Source: an uncultured Bacteroidia bacterium (GTDB lineage Bacteria; Bacteroidota; Bacteroidia; Bacteroidales; Prolixibacteraceae). From it: 53,928 nucleotides of DNA. Position numbers and translations under genes: made by a program. Shown piece after piece: positions 1 to 9,052 of this stretch; the stretch's first letter is position 1, and each line of letters begins with the position of its first letter. The DNA lies in NCBI GenBank assembly GCA_903927965.1, contig CAIYPA010000091.1, positions 1 to 53,928 on the forward strand. Direction: 5' to 3'. Below the pieces are notes generated by a model. The model saw only the letters and a program-made list of their open reading frames with translations. It did not search any database and was not told the DNA's origin.

Positions 1-216
1 ATTGTTGACAAAGTTGCCGATCCAACCGACCAGTCAATAACGCATAAGAAACGGGAAATGCAGATTACTTTCGACGATGGTACTGTGAAAACGATGACCG
101 AACTTTTGGGTGCAAATATTGACAATGTTGATACTCTTTTCACTGCAATGCGTTCGGTATGGTTTGCAACCTCGATTATCGACTGGATTGCCTGGGATAT
201 CTATACCAAGAAGTAG
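1..216 (+). CDS. 3' end of a hypothetical protein (truncated by window edge)
   Basis: An open frame runs from base 1 to a TAG at 214-216 and gives the last 71 residues of a protein that begins outside the window. The fragment is mixed charged and hydrophobic, with a Trp-rich end (…IIDWIAWDIYTKK). I do not recognise a family. That it is a real coding end is supported by Bacteroidota-like codon use without internal stops and by a strong terminator 42 bases downstream. Confidence 0.6.
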   Translation: MVDKVADPTDQSITHKKREMQITFDDGTVKTMTELLGANIDNVDTLFTAMRSVWFATSIIDWIAWDIYTKK

Positions 217-257
217 CTTCAAAGCGTTTATTAACCATTTATAATTTATTAAGTTTG

Positions 258-289
258 GCCATGCCCTTTGTCGGGGCATGGCTTTTTTT
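258..289 (+). terminator. Rho-independent terminator after the partial gene
   Basis: A perfect 9-bp stem (gccatgccc at 258-266, gggcatggc at 274-282) with a 7-base loop is followed directly by seven T residues (283-289). It closes the transcript of the partial gene and separates it from the two-component genes. Confidence 0.85.
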
Positions 290-471
290 ATTACTTGTAT
301 TTTGTACCAAAGGTAATTTCCACGATATCATCCCTGAACAAATTGATGGTTTCGTTGATACTTTATCACCTTTTACTGATCTTTGTTAATAATCTATCAA
401 TGTACATGTATCTTTAAGGCATAATATTAAACGGGCACTTTTAAGCCTCCCATAATCATCAAAAATTGAAA

Positions 472-1596
472 ATGAACAAGAACACCAACATCCATTTATT
501 TGAGTCTCTCCTGATTGGGGTACTGTGGTTGGGCATTTTCTCAATCCCTTTTTTCACCCAGCGTGCCAACAACTATTTTGATTGGAGCACAATGTTGATG
601 GATTGGATGCGGATCTTCTTTTTCTTTACAGTATTTGTGGTAAATACCACCTTGCTCGTCCCAAAATTTTTGCTGACGAAAAAGTATTCGATGTACATCG
701 TTTCCTCTGTCGTTATGATTTTCGTATTTGCGGCACTCGGCATTTTTTTAAAGGTGATCTTATTTCCACCTCCGGAAGCGATGCCACCAATGAATCTTGG
801 ACCTGGTACACCCCCGATGGAATTAAGCCCGGGAATGCCCGCGCCATTGGGATATCGTCCCGAAAGCCAGCCTGTAAAAGAGTCTTTGTTTATGGCCCTC
901 TCTGCCAATGTAGTGATATCATTTCTGATCGTTGGCAGTAGTACGGCGTTAAAAGTAATTTCTCAATGGTTATTCGAAGAGAACAGGCGGAAAGATGTCG
1001 AAAAAGAACAACTCAAAACCGAATTGGCCCTTTTAAGGCACCAGGTAAGCCCACATTTCTTTATGAATACGTTAAATAACATCCATGCGCTGATCGATAT
1101 CAATAAGGAAGATGCAAAAGACACAGTCATCCGTTTATCGACAATGATGCGTTATTTGCTCTACGATACCGCCCATGGACGCACAAGCCTTAGGAAAGAG
1201 ATCAATTTTATAGAAAGCTATGTCTCCCTGATGCGGTTGAGGTTTTCCTCCAAAGTGTCAGTTACGGTCGATGTGCCAAAGCAGATCCAGGATATCCAGA
1301 TTCCGCCAATGCTCTTCATCTCTTTTCTTGAAAATGCATTCAAACATGGCGTAAGCTATCAGCATGAGTCTTTTGTCCTGTTCAAACTGGATATTGTCGA
1401 ACAGCGGTTAAATTGTACCATAAAAAACAGCAAACATGCCAACAAGGAGATAAGCGATTCAATTTATTCCGGTATTGGCCTCACAAATGTGAAGAAGAGC
1501 CTGGAACTTCTTTACGAAAAGGATTATACCCTGGAAATTGTTGACAATGAAAATGACTTTACTGTAAATTTAAGTGTACCATATCATGAAAATTAA
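472..1596 (+). CDS. LytS/YehU-type sensor histidine kinase
   Basis: Inner-membrane sensor kinase of the His_kinase (PF06580) plus HATPase_c type, predicted to phosphorylate the LytTR regulator encoded next. Several hydrophobic helices lie in the first ~170 residues, with a Pro/Met-rich loop between them around residues 100-135. The phospho-acceptor region reads HQVSPHFFMNTLN, followed by an N box (LENAFKHG) and a G box (GIGLTNVKKSLELLY). I prefer the ATG at 472 over an in-frame TTG at 466. The gene overlaps the regulator by 11 bp, so the pair is translationally coupled. The signal is unknown; the position directly upstream of the PqqD/ATP-grasp operon makes that operon a possible target, which is inference. 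Confidence 0.9.
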   Translation: MNKNTNIHLFESLLIGVLWLGIFSIPFFTQRANNYFDWSTMLMDWMRIFFFFTVFVVNTTLLVPKFLLTKKYSMYIVSSVVMIFVFAALGIFLKVILFPPPEAMPPMNLGPGTPPMELSPGMPAPLGYRPESQPVKESLFMALSANVVISFLIVGSSTALKVISQWLFEENRRKDVEKEQLKTELALLRHQVSPHFFMNTLNNIHALIDINKEDAKDTVIRLSTMMRYLLYDTAHGRTSLRKEINFIESYVSLMRLRFSSKVSVTVDVPKQIQDIQIPPMLFISFLENAFKHGVSYQHESFVLFKLDIVEQRLNCTIKNSKHANKEISDSIYSGIGLTNVKKSLELLYEKDYTLEIVDNENDFTVNLSVPYHEN

Positions 1597-2305
1597 CTGT
1601 TTAGCAATTGATGACGAACCTTTGGCTTTGAAGCAGATAGGTTCATACATCGAACGGACACCTTTTCTTGAACTTGTGTCCCTGTGTTCAAGTGCCGTTG
1701 AGGCAATGAAGTACCTGGTCGATGATAAAATTGACCTTATGTTTGTGGATATCAACATGCCCGATCTGAGCGGGATGGAGTTTGTGCAATCGCTGGGAAA
1801 AAAACCACAGGTTGTTTTTACCACTGCCTATAGCGAATATGCCATTCAGGGTTTTCAGGTGGACGCACTTGATTATTTACTGAAGCCGATCAGTTATGCT
1901 GTTTTTCTAAAGTCTGCCAATAAGGTAAAAGCCTGGTTTGAATTGAAAAACAGGCCATTGGATAATCAACAAGCTTCTCAGGACTACCTGTTTGTGAAAT
2001 CGGATTACAAGTTGATCAGGATCATGCTTTCTGACATCAGTTATATTGAAAGTTCAAATGAGTACATTACGATCCATCAGACCCTTGAAAAACCGGTGAC
2101 TACCCTTATGCGGCTGAAATCGATGGAAGAACAGCTTCCCGAAAAATTGTTTATGCGGGTTCACCGCTCGTTTATTGTCAATCTCGAAAAAGTAAAGGTG
2201 ATCGAGCGCAACAGGATCGTCTTCGATGCCAAGACCTATATTCCGATTGGGGATCAATACAAAGAAAAATTTCAGCAGTTTGTCGATAAATCCTTTCCGG
2301 TTTGA
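1586..2305 (+). CDS. LytTR-family response regulator
   Basis: Two-domain DNA-binding regulator of 239 residues. The receiver domain (about 1-120) has the acidic pair IDDEP at 8-12, the phospho-acceptor Asp at ~55 in FVDINMPDLSG, the Thr of VVFTTAY and the Lys of LLKP. The C-terminal part (about 135-235) is a LytTR DNA-binding domain, with the typical YIESSNEYITIH and RVHRSFIVNLEKV stretches. The start is the ATG at 1586, inside the kinase 3' end; an upstream GTG at 1574 would add only four residues. LytTR regulators usually bind direct repeats upstream of their targets; I did not find a convincing pair before 2380. Confidence 0.92.
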   Translation: MKINCLAIDDEPLALKQIGSYIERTPFLELVSLCSSAVEAMKYLVDDKIDLMFVDINMPDLSGMEFVQSLGKKPQVVFTTAYSEYAIQGFQVDALDYLLKPISYAVFLKSANKVKAWFELKNRPLDNQQASQDYLFVKSDYKLIRIMLSDISYIESSNEYITIHQTLEKPVTTLMRLKSMEEQLPEKLFMRVHRSFIVNLEKVKVIERNRIVFDAKTYIPIGDQYKEKFQQFVDKSFPV

Positions 2306-2379
2306 ACCATAGTGCTTTCCTTAATGTAGTATAGGCACAAAAACATTGTCATATTAACAATCATTTTAAACCCAAAGGC

Positions 2380-2622
2380 ATGAGATTAAAAAAAAATATA
2401 GCAACAAGCGAAGCCGGATTTATTTTCAATCCGGGGACAGGCGATTCTTACTCCTCCAATCCCATTGGATCTGAGATCTTGTCCCACCTTAAAGAGGATA
2501 TTGACCGCAAGGAATTGATCGATTTGATTTGTTCAAAATATGATGTTGACAGGATCCAATTTGAAAAGGATATCGATGATTTTATTTCACAACTGACTGA
2601 CAATAACTTACTTGATGATTAA
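2380..2622 (+). CDS. PqqD-like peptide-binding protein
   Basis: 80-residue protein of the PqqD/RRE fold (PF05402). It shows the usual pattern: GFIFNPGTGDSYSSNPIGSEI (about 13-33), then acidic helices and the closing LTDNNLL. PqqD domains bind leader peptides and present them to modifying enzymes, or sit in pathways whose substrate is unknown. No radical-SAM gene is present and no small precursor gene was found between 2306 and 2379. It is 11 bp upstream of an ATP-grasp gene and starts a tight six-gene run, so it probably acts with the ligase and the decarboxylase. The lasso locus further along has its own PqqD homologue (38396). Confidence 0.8.
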   Translation: MRLKKNIATSEAGFIFNPGTGDSYSSNPIGSEILSHLKEDIDRKELIDLICSKYDVDRIQFEKDIDDFISQLTDNNLLDD

Positions 2623-2633
2623 CAACTCTAACC

Positions 2634-3689
2634 ATGAAATTTAATGGAAAACAGAAATTAGTAATTGCTGTGACCGGACTCAATGCGATCGACAGTCCGG
2701 GTCCCGGTGTGGCCGTGATCCGTGCGATCAGGGAATGTCCCGATTTCGATGTTCGGATCATCGGGCTTAGTTACGAAGCCCTCGAACCAGGGATCTATAT
2801 GCACGATATCGTTGACAAAACCTATCAGATTCCCTATCCATCGGCAGGTATAGAGCCTTTACTTGACAGGATCCGGGATATTCATGAAAGGGAGAATATT
2901 GATTTGGTAATCCCAAATTTCGATGCCGAGTTGTTCAATTTTATTAAAATCGGACCGCAACTCCGAAATTTGGGCATCCATTCCTTCCTTCCCGATCTTG
3001 AACAGTTCGAGGCCAGGCACAAAATGGAACTTTACGAATTTGGAAAGAAACACGGTATGTTGGTCCCTGCCGACCGCCTCATTTATCACTCATCAGATTT
3101 GGCAAAAGCTGCCGAGGAGTTGCAATATCCCCTGGTCGTAAAAGGGAAATATTACGATGCAACAATTGCCTATACAAGCGAACAGGCACAAAAGGCTTTT
3201 AACCAGTTAAAATCCAAATGGGGTTTACCGATTATAGTTCAGGAGTTTATAAATGGAATAGAGATTAACATTGCTGCCCTGGGGGATGGGGAAGGGAATA
3301 CAATCAGCGTAGTTCCTATGCGAAAACTATACATTACCGACAAGGGGAAGGCTTGGGCCGGTATCACGATCGATGATTCAAGTTATACAAATCTTGCCCG
3401 CAAATTCATCAAGGCGACCAAATGGCGCGGTGGTTGCGAGTTGGAAGTAATGCAAACCAAAGATGGGAAACCTTATATCATGGAAGTGAACCCACGTTTC
3501 CCGGCATGGATTTACCTTACTGCGGCAGCAGGCCAAAATCAACCTGCTTCACTTGTAAAAATGGCTATGGGTGAAAAAGTTGAACCGTTTACTACTTACA
3601 GTGTAGGGAAAATATTTATACGTTATTCGTGGGACCTGATTACTGATGTTAGTGAATTCCAAATTATTTCAGGAACAGGAGAATTGTAG
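2634..3689 (+). CDS. ATP-grasp ligase (CarB/PylC-like)
   Basis: 351-residue soluble ATP-grasp protein. The N-terminal part is Rossmann-like (LVIAVTGLNAIDSPGPGVAVIRAI). The ATP-grasp core has LVVKGKYYDAT (~170-180), IIVQEFINGIEINI and the metal-binding YIMEVNPRFP near 283-292. Such enzymes activate a carboxylate as an acyl phosphate and join it to an amine. The arrangement resembles carbamoyl-phosphate-synthase-type and PylC-type ligases, but the substrate cannot be read from the sequence. It lies between a PqqD-like gene (11 bp) and a PLP decarboxylase gene (33 bp), which suggests that an amino acid or peptide is ligated and then decarboxylated, or the reverse. Confidence 0.85.
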   Translation: MKFNGKQKLVIAVTGLNAIDSPGPGVAVIRAIRECPDFDVRIIGLSYEALEPGIYMHDIVDKTYQIPYPSAGIEPLLDRIRDIHERENIDLVIPNFDAELFNFIKIGPQLRNLGIHSFLPDLEQFEARHKMELYEFGKKHGMLVPADRLIYHSSDLAKAAEELQYPLVVKGKYYDATIAYTSEQAQKAFNQLKSKWGLPIIVQEFINGIEINIAALGDGEGNTISVVPMRKLYITDKGKAWAGITIDDSSYTNLARKFIKATKWRGGCELEVMQTKDGKPYIMEVNPRFPAWIYLTAAAGQNQPASLVKMAMGEKVEPFTTYSVGKIFIRYSWDLITDVSEFQIISGTGEL

Positions 3690-3722
3690 ATAATCCATTA
3701 ATACTAAATTAAACTTACAAAT

Positions 3723-5075
3723 ATGGAAAAATTGAAATATGAAAGACCAGTGATCAAAAAACTGATTACAGGTTTCACCAATAAATTTGGAAGCCAGTCG
3801 AAGAATGAGGCGGTCACACATATTGAGAGTGTCAATGTGAACGAACTCATCGGTAAATATGGTTCACCGCTTTTTGTCCTTTCAGAACGGCAAATTCGCC
3901 GCAACTATCAGAATGCGACAAGGATTTTCAGGACACGTTATCCCAAAGTACAATTTGCCTGGTCGTACAAAACGAATTATCTGAATGCCGTATGCCGCGT
4001 GTTTCATCAGGAAGGCTCATGGGCCGAAGTTGTTTCAGGATTCGAGTACGATAAAGCCATTGCGAACGGAGTTCCGGGCAACAAAATCATCTTTAATGGA
4101 CCGGATAAGAAAGATGAAGAACTGATCAGGGCTGCCCGTAACAATTCTCTGATCCACATTGACCATTTCGATGAATTGTACACCCTGATCAAGCTGAGTG
4201 ATGAGTACCAGTTGAAACCATTGGTTGCGATCCGCGTCAACATGGATACCGGCATCTATCCCAAGTGGGACCGTTTCGGTTTTAATTTCGAAAATGGGCA
4301 AGCATGGAATGCGATTACCCGTATCCTGAACAGTGAAAACCTTAACTTGGTTGGACTGCATTGCCACATCGGCACCTTTATGCTCACGACCAGTGCCTAT
4401 GCAATCGCTGCCAATAAGTTGTGCGAATTGGCATGGAGCCTCAAAGTAAAGCACAACAAAACAATCCAATACCTTGATTTGGGTGGTGGCTTCCCGTCCA
4501 CAAATACCTTGAAAGGTTCTTATCTGCCTGGTACGGATACGGTTCCATCGATCGATCAGTTTGCCGACGCGATAACTGATGTGATCCTTAATTATGGTTT
4601 TAAGCAGGAAGACCTTCCTTTATTGATCCTCGAAACGGGCCGGGCGTTGATTGACGATGCCGGTTACCTACTTGGAACTGTGTTGGCCAACAAGCGCCTT
4701 TCGGATGGCCGGCGGGCAACCATTCTTGATTTTGGGGTCAATTCACTTTTTACATCATTCTGGTATGAACACAAAGTTAGCCCTGCCCAGGAAAGCGGTC
4801 AACATACGGAAGAAACTATATTGTATGGTCCTTTGTGCATGAATATTGATGTGATCCGCGAGAATATTACTTTGCCTCTTCTCCAGAAGGGTGACCGTCT
4901 GGTTGTCCACAAAGTTGGCGCATACAACATGACCCAATGGATGCAGTTTATCACGCTTCGTCCAAATGTTGTGATGATCGATAAGGACAACAACACCCAT
5001 GTGATCCGGAACGCTGAAACACGTGAATACATTGAATCGGCTGAACTAATTCCGCCACATTTAACCAATGCCTAA
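3723..5075 (+). CDS. PLP-dependent decarboxylase, DAP/Orn/Arg group IV fold
   Basis: 450-residue fold-type III enzyme related to diaminopimelate decarboxylase. The PLP Lys is K83 in AWSYKTNYL. Further family marks are HCHIGTF, DLGGGFPS, LETGRALI, the catalytic Cys in GPLCMNIDV and GAYNMTQ near the C-terminus. Compared with ordinary LysA it has about 40 extra N-terminal residues, and GAYNM replaces the usual GAYG. It sits between an ATP-grasp gene and a urea-transporter/peptidase gene rather than among lysine genes, so a specialised substrate is more likely than housekeeping lysine synthesis. That is inference from context. Confidence 0.85.
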   Translation: MEKLKYERPVIKKLITGFTNKFGSQSKNEAVTHIESVNVNELIGKYGSPLFVLSERQIRRNYQNATRIFRTRYPKVQFAWSYKTNYLNAVCRVFHQEGSWAEVVSGFEYDKAIANGVPGNKIIFNGPDKKDEELIRAARNNSLIHIDHFDELYTLIKLSDEYQLKPLVAIRVNMDTGIYPKWDRFGFNFENGQAWNAITRILNSENLNLVGLHCHIGTFMLTTSAYAIAANKLCELAWSLKVKHNKTIQYLDLGGGFPSTNTLKGSYLPGTDTVPSIDQFADAITDVILNYGFKQEDLPLLILETGRALIDDAGYLLGTVLANKRLSDGRRATILDFGVNSLFTSFWYEHKVSPAQESGQHTEETILYGPLCMNIDVIRENITLPLLQKGDRLVVHKVGAYNMTQWMQFITLRPNVVMIDKDNNTHVIRNAETREYIESAELIPPHLTNA

Positions 5076-5081
5076 ACAAAA

Positions 5082-7292
5082 ATGTCGATTAAAAAATCCT
5101 ATACGATATTTCGTGAAATCATTTGGCCTGCAACGCTGAACAGTTATTCAGTCATCTTCTTTCTGAACAACAAGGTTTTTGCCGGAGGTTTGATACTGAT
5201 CACGTTTTTTAATTTTTTCGCGGGGTTGAGCGGTTTAATCGCTACATTGACCAGTGTATTGATTGCCAACATAATGGGGTTTGACAAACTTCAATTGAAA
5301 AAAGGTTTGTTTAGCTTTAATGCCTTGCTTACCGGAATCGGAATGGGAACTTTTTTTGACCCCGGGACAGTTTACTTCAGCCTATTGCTGCTTGCATCAC
5401 TACTGACGTTGATCCTTTCTGTAACTTTAAGCGGCTGGTTTGAGAAATATGGATTGCCACATCTGAGTATTCCATTTGTGATCAGCTTCTGGTTTATCGT
5501 GTTGCCGTCTTCATTGTTCGAAAACCTTGGCCTTACACAACGTAATGTTTACTGGATCAACGAGATGTACACAATTGGAGGCAACAACTTGCTCAATTTT
5601 TTCCAAACTGTTGATAATCTTTCTATTAACAATTCGCTGGATATCTATCTTAGGTCGATGAGTTCAATAATTTTCCAAAACAACATCATTGCAGGTATTT
5701 TGATAGCTGGATTGTTGCTTTACAGCTCAAGGATTGCCTTTTCATTAACCGTGATCGCTTACATTTCTGCCTCAATGTTTGCTTCCTTCACAGGCTCCGA
5801 AGCTGCAAGTATTTCTTACTATAACATTGGGGCCAATTACATGATGGTGGCCCTGGCAATTGGGGGTTTCTTTGCGATTCCTTCCAGGTATTCCTATCTC
5901 TGGACCGTCCTGTTGGTGCCGCTCACTTCGCTTGTGTTGTTGTTTATGACAAAATTCTTTGCTGGAATTCATTTGCCCATATTTTCATTGCCATTTTCAT
6001 TCGTGGCTATTCTGTTCATATACTTCCTGAAGTTGAGGAAAAACCCTACAAATCTGATACTTACCCCCATTCAGCACTATTCTCCCGAAGTCAATTTGTA
6101 TTCCTATTCCAACAATAAAAGCCGGCTTTCAAACTTGCTCTATTTCCCGCTCCATGTTCCTTTTTGGGGAGAATGGATGGTGAGTCAGGGTCACGATGGA
6201 AAATATACCCATAAAGCGGAATGGGGCAAAGCATTTGACTTTGTTTTGCTTGACGAAGAGAAAAAAAGTTTTCGTTCGCGCGGCCTTTTGTGTGAAAATT
6301 ACTACTGTTTTAACAAACCCGTGCTGGCACCGGCAGATGGGGTCGTTGAAGCCATAGTTGATCAGTTTGATGACAACGACATCGGGAAAGTAAATGTTGT
6401 AAATAATTGGGGCAATACAATTATAATCAGGCATTTGCCTGAACTGTTCACACAAATCTCGCATCTCCGTAAGGGGACTTTTAAAGTGGCAAAAGGCGAC
6501 CAGGTCAAACGGGGCGATTTGCTGGCCCTCTGTGGAAATTCAGGCCGGTCACCGGAACCTCACATTCATTTTCAGGTGCAATCTTCGCCCAATCTGGGTG
6601 CAAAAACCCTTGACTATCCATTTGCATATTACTTTTGCCGCGATGAATCGAAAAGTGGGCTACAGTCCTATGCAAAGCCTAAGGAGGGAGAGCTGATCAC
6701 TGACATCCATACAAGCAATTTGCTTAAATCATCCTTCGGAATGGCCCCGAACACCATGTTCAACTTCAGTTACACGATGAATACAGGAATCGAACTGACC
6801 GAACAATGGGAATCTTTTACCGACGCATGGAACTATAAGTACCTGTATTGCAAAGCTACCGAATCGGTGGCGTACTATATCAACGATGGGGGAATGTTTT
6901 ATTTTACGTCATTCTATGGTGATAAAAAGTCGCTGCTCTATTATTTTTATCTCACAGCCTATAAAGTAATATTGGGATATTATGAAGACCTTGTTGTTCT
7001 GGATGAATTTCCATTGAATACCCTGCAAAATAAAAAATTAGGTGTTTGGCTTCACGATTTTATAGCTCCGTTCCTCAACCGGATTCATGCCCATTATGGC
7101 ATGAAATTTGAAAATGCGGATAATGTTTTTGATCCAACTTCAATTACTTTGAATACAGAGATCAATGTATCGATTTTTGGAAAGACCCGTCTGGAAAGCT
7201 CGGGCCGCATTACTTTAGAAGACAACCAGATAAAAGGCTTTTCTTATACCAATAAAAACATTAAAATTGAAGCAATATGTATAAATGTCTGA
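5082..7292 (+). CDS. Urea-transporter-like membrane protein fused to an M23 peptidase domain
   Basis: 736 residues in three parts. Residues ~15-320 are a polytopic urea-transporter-like domain with the repeat signature GLFSFNALLTGIGMG and PHLSIPFVISFWF. Residues ~350-500 are an M23/LytM metallopeptidase domain: THKAEWGKAFDF supplies the first His and Asp, PVLAPADGVVE is the usual entry strand, and SPEPHIHFQV carries the HxH. The last ~200 residues are an unrecognised domain. M23 enzymes cut peptidoglycan cross-bridges or other peptides; the zinc ligands appear intact. It starts 6 bp after the decarboxylase gene and overlaps the next gene by 16 bp. The domain pairing suggests that a small product or peptide is handled at the envelope. 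Confidence 0.85.
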   Translation: MSIKKSYTIFREIIWPATLNSYSVIFFLNNKVFAGGLILITFFNFFAGLSGLIATLTSVLIANIMGFDKLQLKKGLFSFNALLTGIGMGTFFDPGTVYFSLLLLASLLTLILSVTLSGWFEKYGLPHLSIPFVISFWFIVLPSSLFENLGLTQRNVYWINEMYTIGGNNLLNFFQTVDNLSINNSLDIYLRSMSSIIFQNNIIAGILIAGLLLYSSRIAFSLTVIAYISASMFASFTGSEAASISYYNIGANYMMVALAIGGFFAIPSRYSYLWTVLLVPLTSLVLLFMTKFFAGIHLPIFSLPFSFVAILFIYFLKLRKNPTNLILTPIQHYSPEVNLYSYSNNKSRLSNLLYFPLHVPFWGEWMVSQGHDGKYTHKAEWGKAFDFVLLDEEKKSFRSRGLLCENYYCFNKPVLAPADGVVEAIVDQFDDNDIGKVNVVNNWGNTIIIRHLPELFTQISHLRKGTFKVAKGDQVKRGDLLALCGNSGRSPEPHIHFQVQSSPNLGAKTLDYPFAYYFCRDESKSGLQSYAKPKEGELITDIHTSNLLKSSFGMAPNTMFNFSYTMNTGIELTEQWESFTDAWNYKYLYCKATESVAYYINDGGMFYFTSFYGDKKSLLYYFYLTAYKVILGYYEDLVVLDEFPLNTLQNKKLGVWLHDFIAPFLNRIHAHYGMKFENADNVFDPTSITLNTEINVSIFGKTRLESSGRITLEDNQIKGFSYTNKNIKIEAICINV

Positions 7293-8428
7293 TCCTTGCG
7301 TTTTTATTTTTTCCACTCTTGGTAAAATCGCAGGAGAATATCACTTTTCAGCAGGTCGATAGCCTGACTTACCAATACTTCATCAAGGGAAATTGGAAGG
7401 AACTGATCAATCTGTCCAAAAGATACGAACCAATGGGAATTCAGTCCAAAGTCCTTTTTCAGCGTGCCGGGTACGCCTATTTTGTGACAGCCGATTATAC
7501 CATGGCAAGAGAACAATATGAAAAGGCGCTTAAGTTTGATTTGGGTGATCAGGTTACGCTCGAATATCTCTATTACTGTGGGTTGAATCTTGGTTCTCAG
7601 GAATCGGCACGTTATTATGCACAAAATCTCTTTCCTGAAACGCAGAAACGGTTGGAAATTGCAAGCTTTAAGGCTGTTGACGAGTTGGATGCGGAACTGA
7701 ACTACAAATCCAATGATGCAACCACACGGTCCGATCCTTCCTATTATAGGGTTGGTATCAAAACACAGTTGGGTTATCGGCTATCCTTATATCAATCAGT
7801 TTCCTACTATGGACAAACAATAGATGGCAGCCGCACCAAACAACCCGAATATTTTGCCTTGTTAAAATGGAAAGTGACACCAAAAATCCAGTTAAAGGGT
7901 GCCTTTCATGGAATTAATACAAAAATATTGAGCTATAGTTATCCGGCTTATCTGGGTTTTCTGGGAGTATCAACTCAAATCAAACGGTTTAACCTTGAAG
8001 GAAATGTGTCGGTTTTATCACTTGATACCGCCACGGTCCAACAATTCGGGATTCAGGCAACAGTAAATCTGCCTGGTAAGTCAGGAGTGTATCTTACAAG
8101 CGGATTAACCGGTATTGCAGAAAACGGTACTTCAAGAGCGGTATTTTCTCAATCTGTCGGATTAAAATGTCTGAAGAATCTTTGGGCTGAAGGAAATGTA
8201 ACTTTGGGCAATCTCAACAATTACAACAACCTCAACGCCCTATATGTCTATAATGCTTACGACCCAACCGTTTTCCGGACCGGGATGACCCTGTTTTATT
8301 TGCTTAACAAACACATTGCCTTAATTGGTAATTTTACATATGATCAGAAGGAATTTGGAAATAATTTGAATAATAATCAATACTACAATCAATTATCATT
8401 ATCAGGAGGAATAAAATGGAAACTATGA
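7277..8428 (+). CDS. Outer-membrane beta-barrel protein with N-terminal TPR-like region (YaiO-like)
   Basis: 383 residues. A signal peptide (MYKCLILAFLFFPLLVKSQ) is followed by a helical, TPR-like segment to ~residue 130 (YAYFVTADYTMAREQYEKAL). The rest consists of alternating amphipathic strands ending in SLSGGIKWKL, with the final hydrophobic residue typical of outer-membrane barrels. It resembles YaiO-type barrels; the match is by general pattern only. It overlaps the transporter gene by 16 bp and the next TPR gene by 13 bp, so it belongs to the same operon and probably provides its outer-membrane component. Confidence 0.7.
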   Translation: MYKCLILAFLFFPLLVKSQENITFQQVDSLTYQYFIKGNWKELINLSKRYEPMGIQSKVLFQRAGYAYFVTADYTMAREQYEKALKFDLGDQVTLEYLYYCGLNLGSQESARYYAQNLFPETQKRLEIASFKAVDELDAELNYKSNDATTRSDPSYYRVGIKTQLGYRLSLYQSVSYYGQTIDGSRTKQPEYFALLKWKVTPKIQLKGAFHGINTKILSYSYPAYLGFLGVSTQIKRFNLEGNVSVLSLDTATVQQFGIQATVNLPGKSGVYLTSGLTGIAENGTSRAVFSQSVGLKCLKNLWAEGNVTLGNLNNYNNLNALYVYNAYDPTVFRTGMTLFYLLNKHIALIGNFTYDQKEFGNNLNNNQYYNQLSLSGGIKWKL

Positions 8429-9036
8429 GAAAATTTACATTAATAGCGGGACTTTTTCTGATTTCAGCAATTGCATTTGCTCAGACGAATTCAGAGTTGC
8501 AAACAGCTTTCAGCAAAAGCTATGTAGCTGAAAATGCTGGTAATTATTCTGCGGCGATCAACGAGTTAAAACCGGTATATCAAGCCGATAGTTACATTGC
8601 CAATATCAGGTTGGGATGGCTGAATTATCTTTCAAAGCAATATACCGAATCCATTTCGTACTTTGAAAAGGCAATTGCCCTGAAGCCCTATGCAATTGAG
8701 GCCCGTTTGGGATGTGTGCGCCCTTTGAGTGCCATCGAAAATTGGGAAAAGGTAAAAAGCCAGTATCTTGAGATCTTAAAGATTGATCCCCAGAATACAA
8801 CCACGAATTATTGGTTGGGTGTAATCTATTATAATAGAAAGGATTATAAATCGGCCACAAAGCTTTTTGAGAAGGTTGTCAATCTTTATCCGTTGGATTA
8901 CGATTCGGTAATCATGCTAGCCTGGGCAAAGCTCAATAGTGGAAGTCCTGCAGATGCTAAAATATTGTTCCACCAGGCATTGATCATACGCCCAAATGAT
9001 GCCTCGGCCCTTAGTGGGTTAAAACAGATCAATTAA
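8416..9036 (+). CDS. Secreted tetratricopeptide-repeat protein
   Basis: 206 residues with a signal peptide (MRKFTLIAGLFLISAIAFAQ) and at least four TPR units, e.g. NIRLGWLNYLSKQYTESISY and TNYWLGVIYYNRKDYKSATK. It is probably a periplasmic scaffold for the envelope part of the operon. The start at 8416 is supported by a clear ribosome site AGGAGG at 8404-8409, six bases before the ATG, which is rare in this window. The gene overlaps the barrel gene by 13 bp and is the last gene of the run that begins at 2380. Confidence 0.8.
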   Translation: METMRKFTLIAGLFLISAIAFAQTNSELQTAFSKSYVAENAGNYSAAINELKPVYQADSYIANIRLGWLNYLSKQYTESISYFEKAIALKPYAIEARLGCVRPLSAIENWEKVKSQYLEILKIDPQNTTTNYWLGVIYYNRKDYKSATKLFEKVVNLYPLDYDSVIMLAWAKLNSGSPADAKILFHQALIIRPNDASALSGLKQIN

Positions 9037-9052
9037 GTTGTATTTTCCATAT

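Noticed and set aside
573-908. Long antisense frames inside the histidine kinase and other genes
   Set aside because: They lie wholly within genes with clear family motifs on the other strand and show no recognisable protein features.
2380-3689. PQQ biosynthesis, given PqqD-like and PQQ-propeller genes in the window
   Set aside because: No PqqA, PqqC or radical-SAM PqqE is present. The propeller gene is 9 kb away in another unit. PqqD folds are common to many RiPP systems.
3723-5075. Assigning lysA to the PLP decarboxylase
   Set aside because: The motifs fit the fold group, but the operon context and changed C-terminal GAYNM motif make ordinary lysine biosynthesis uncertain, so no gene symbol was given.
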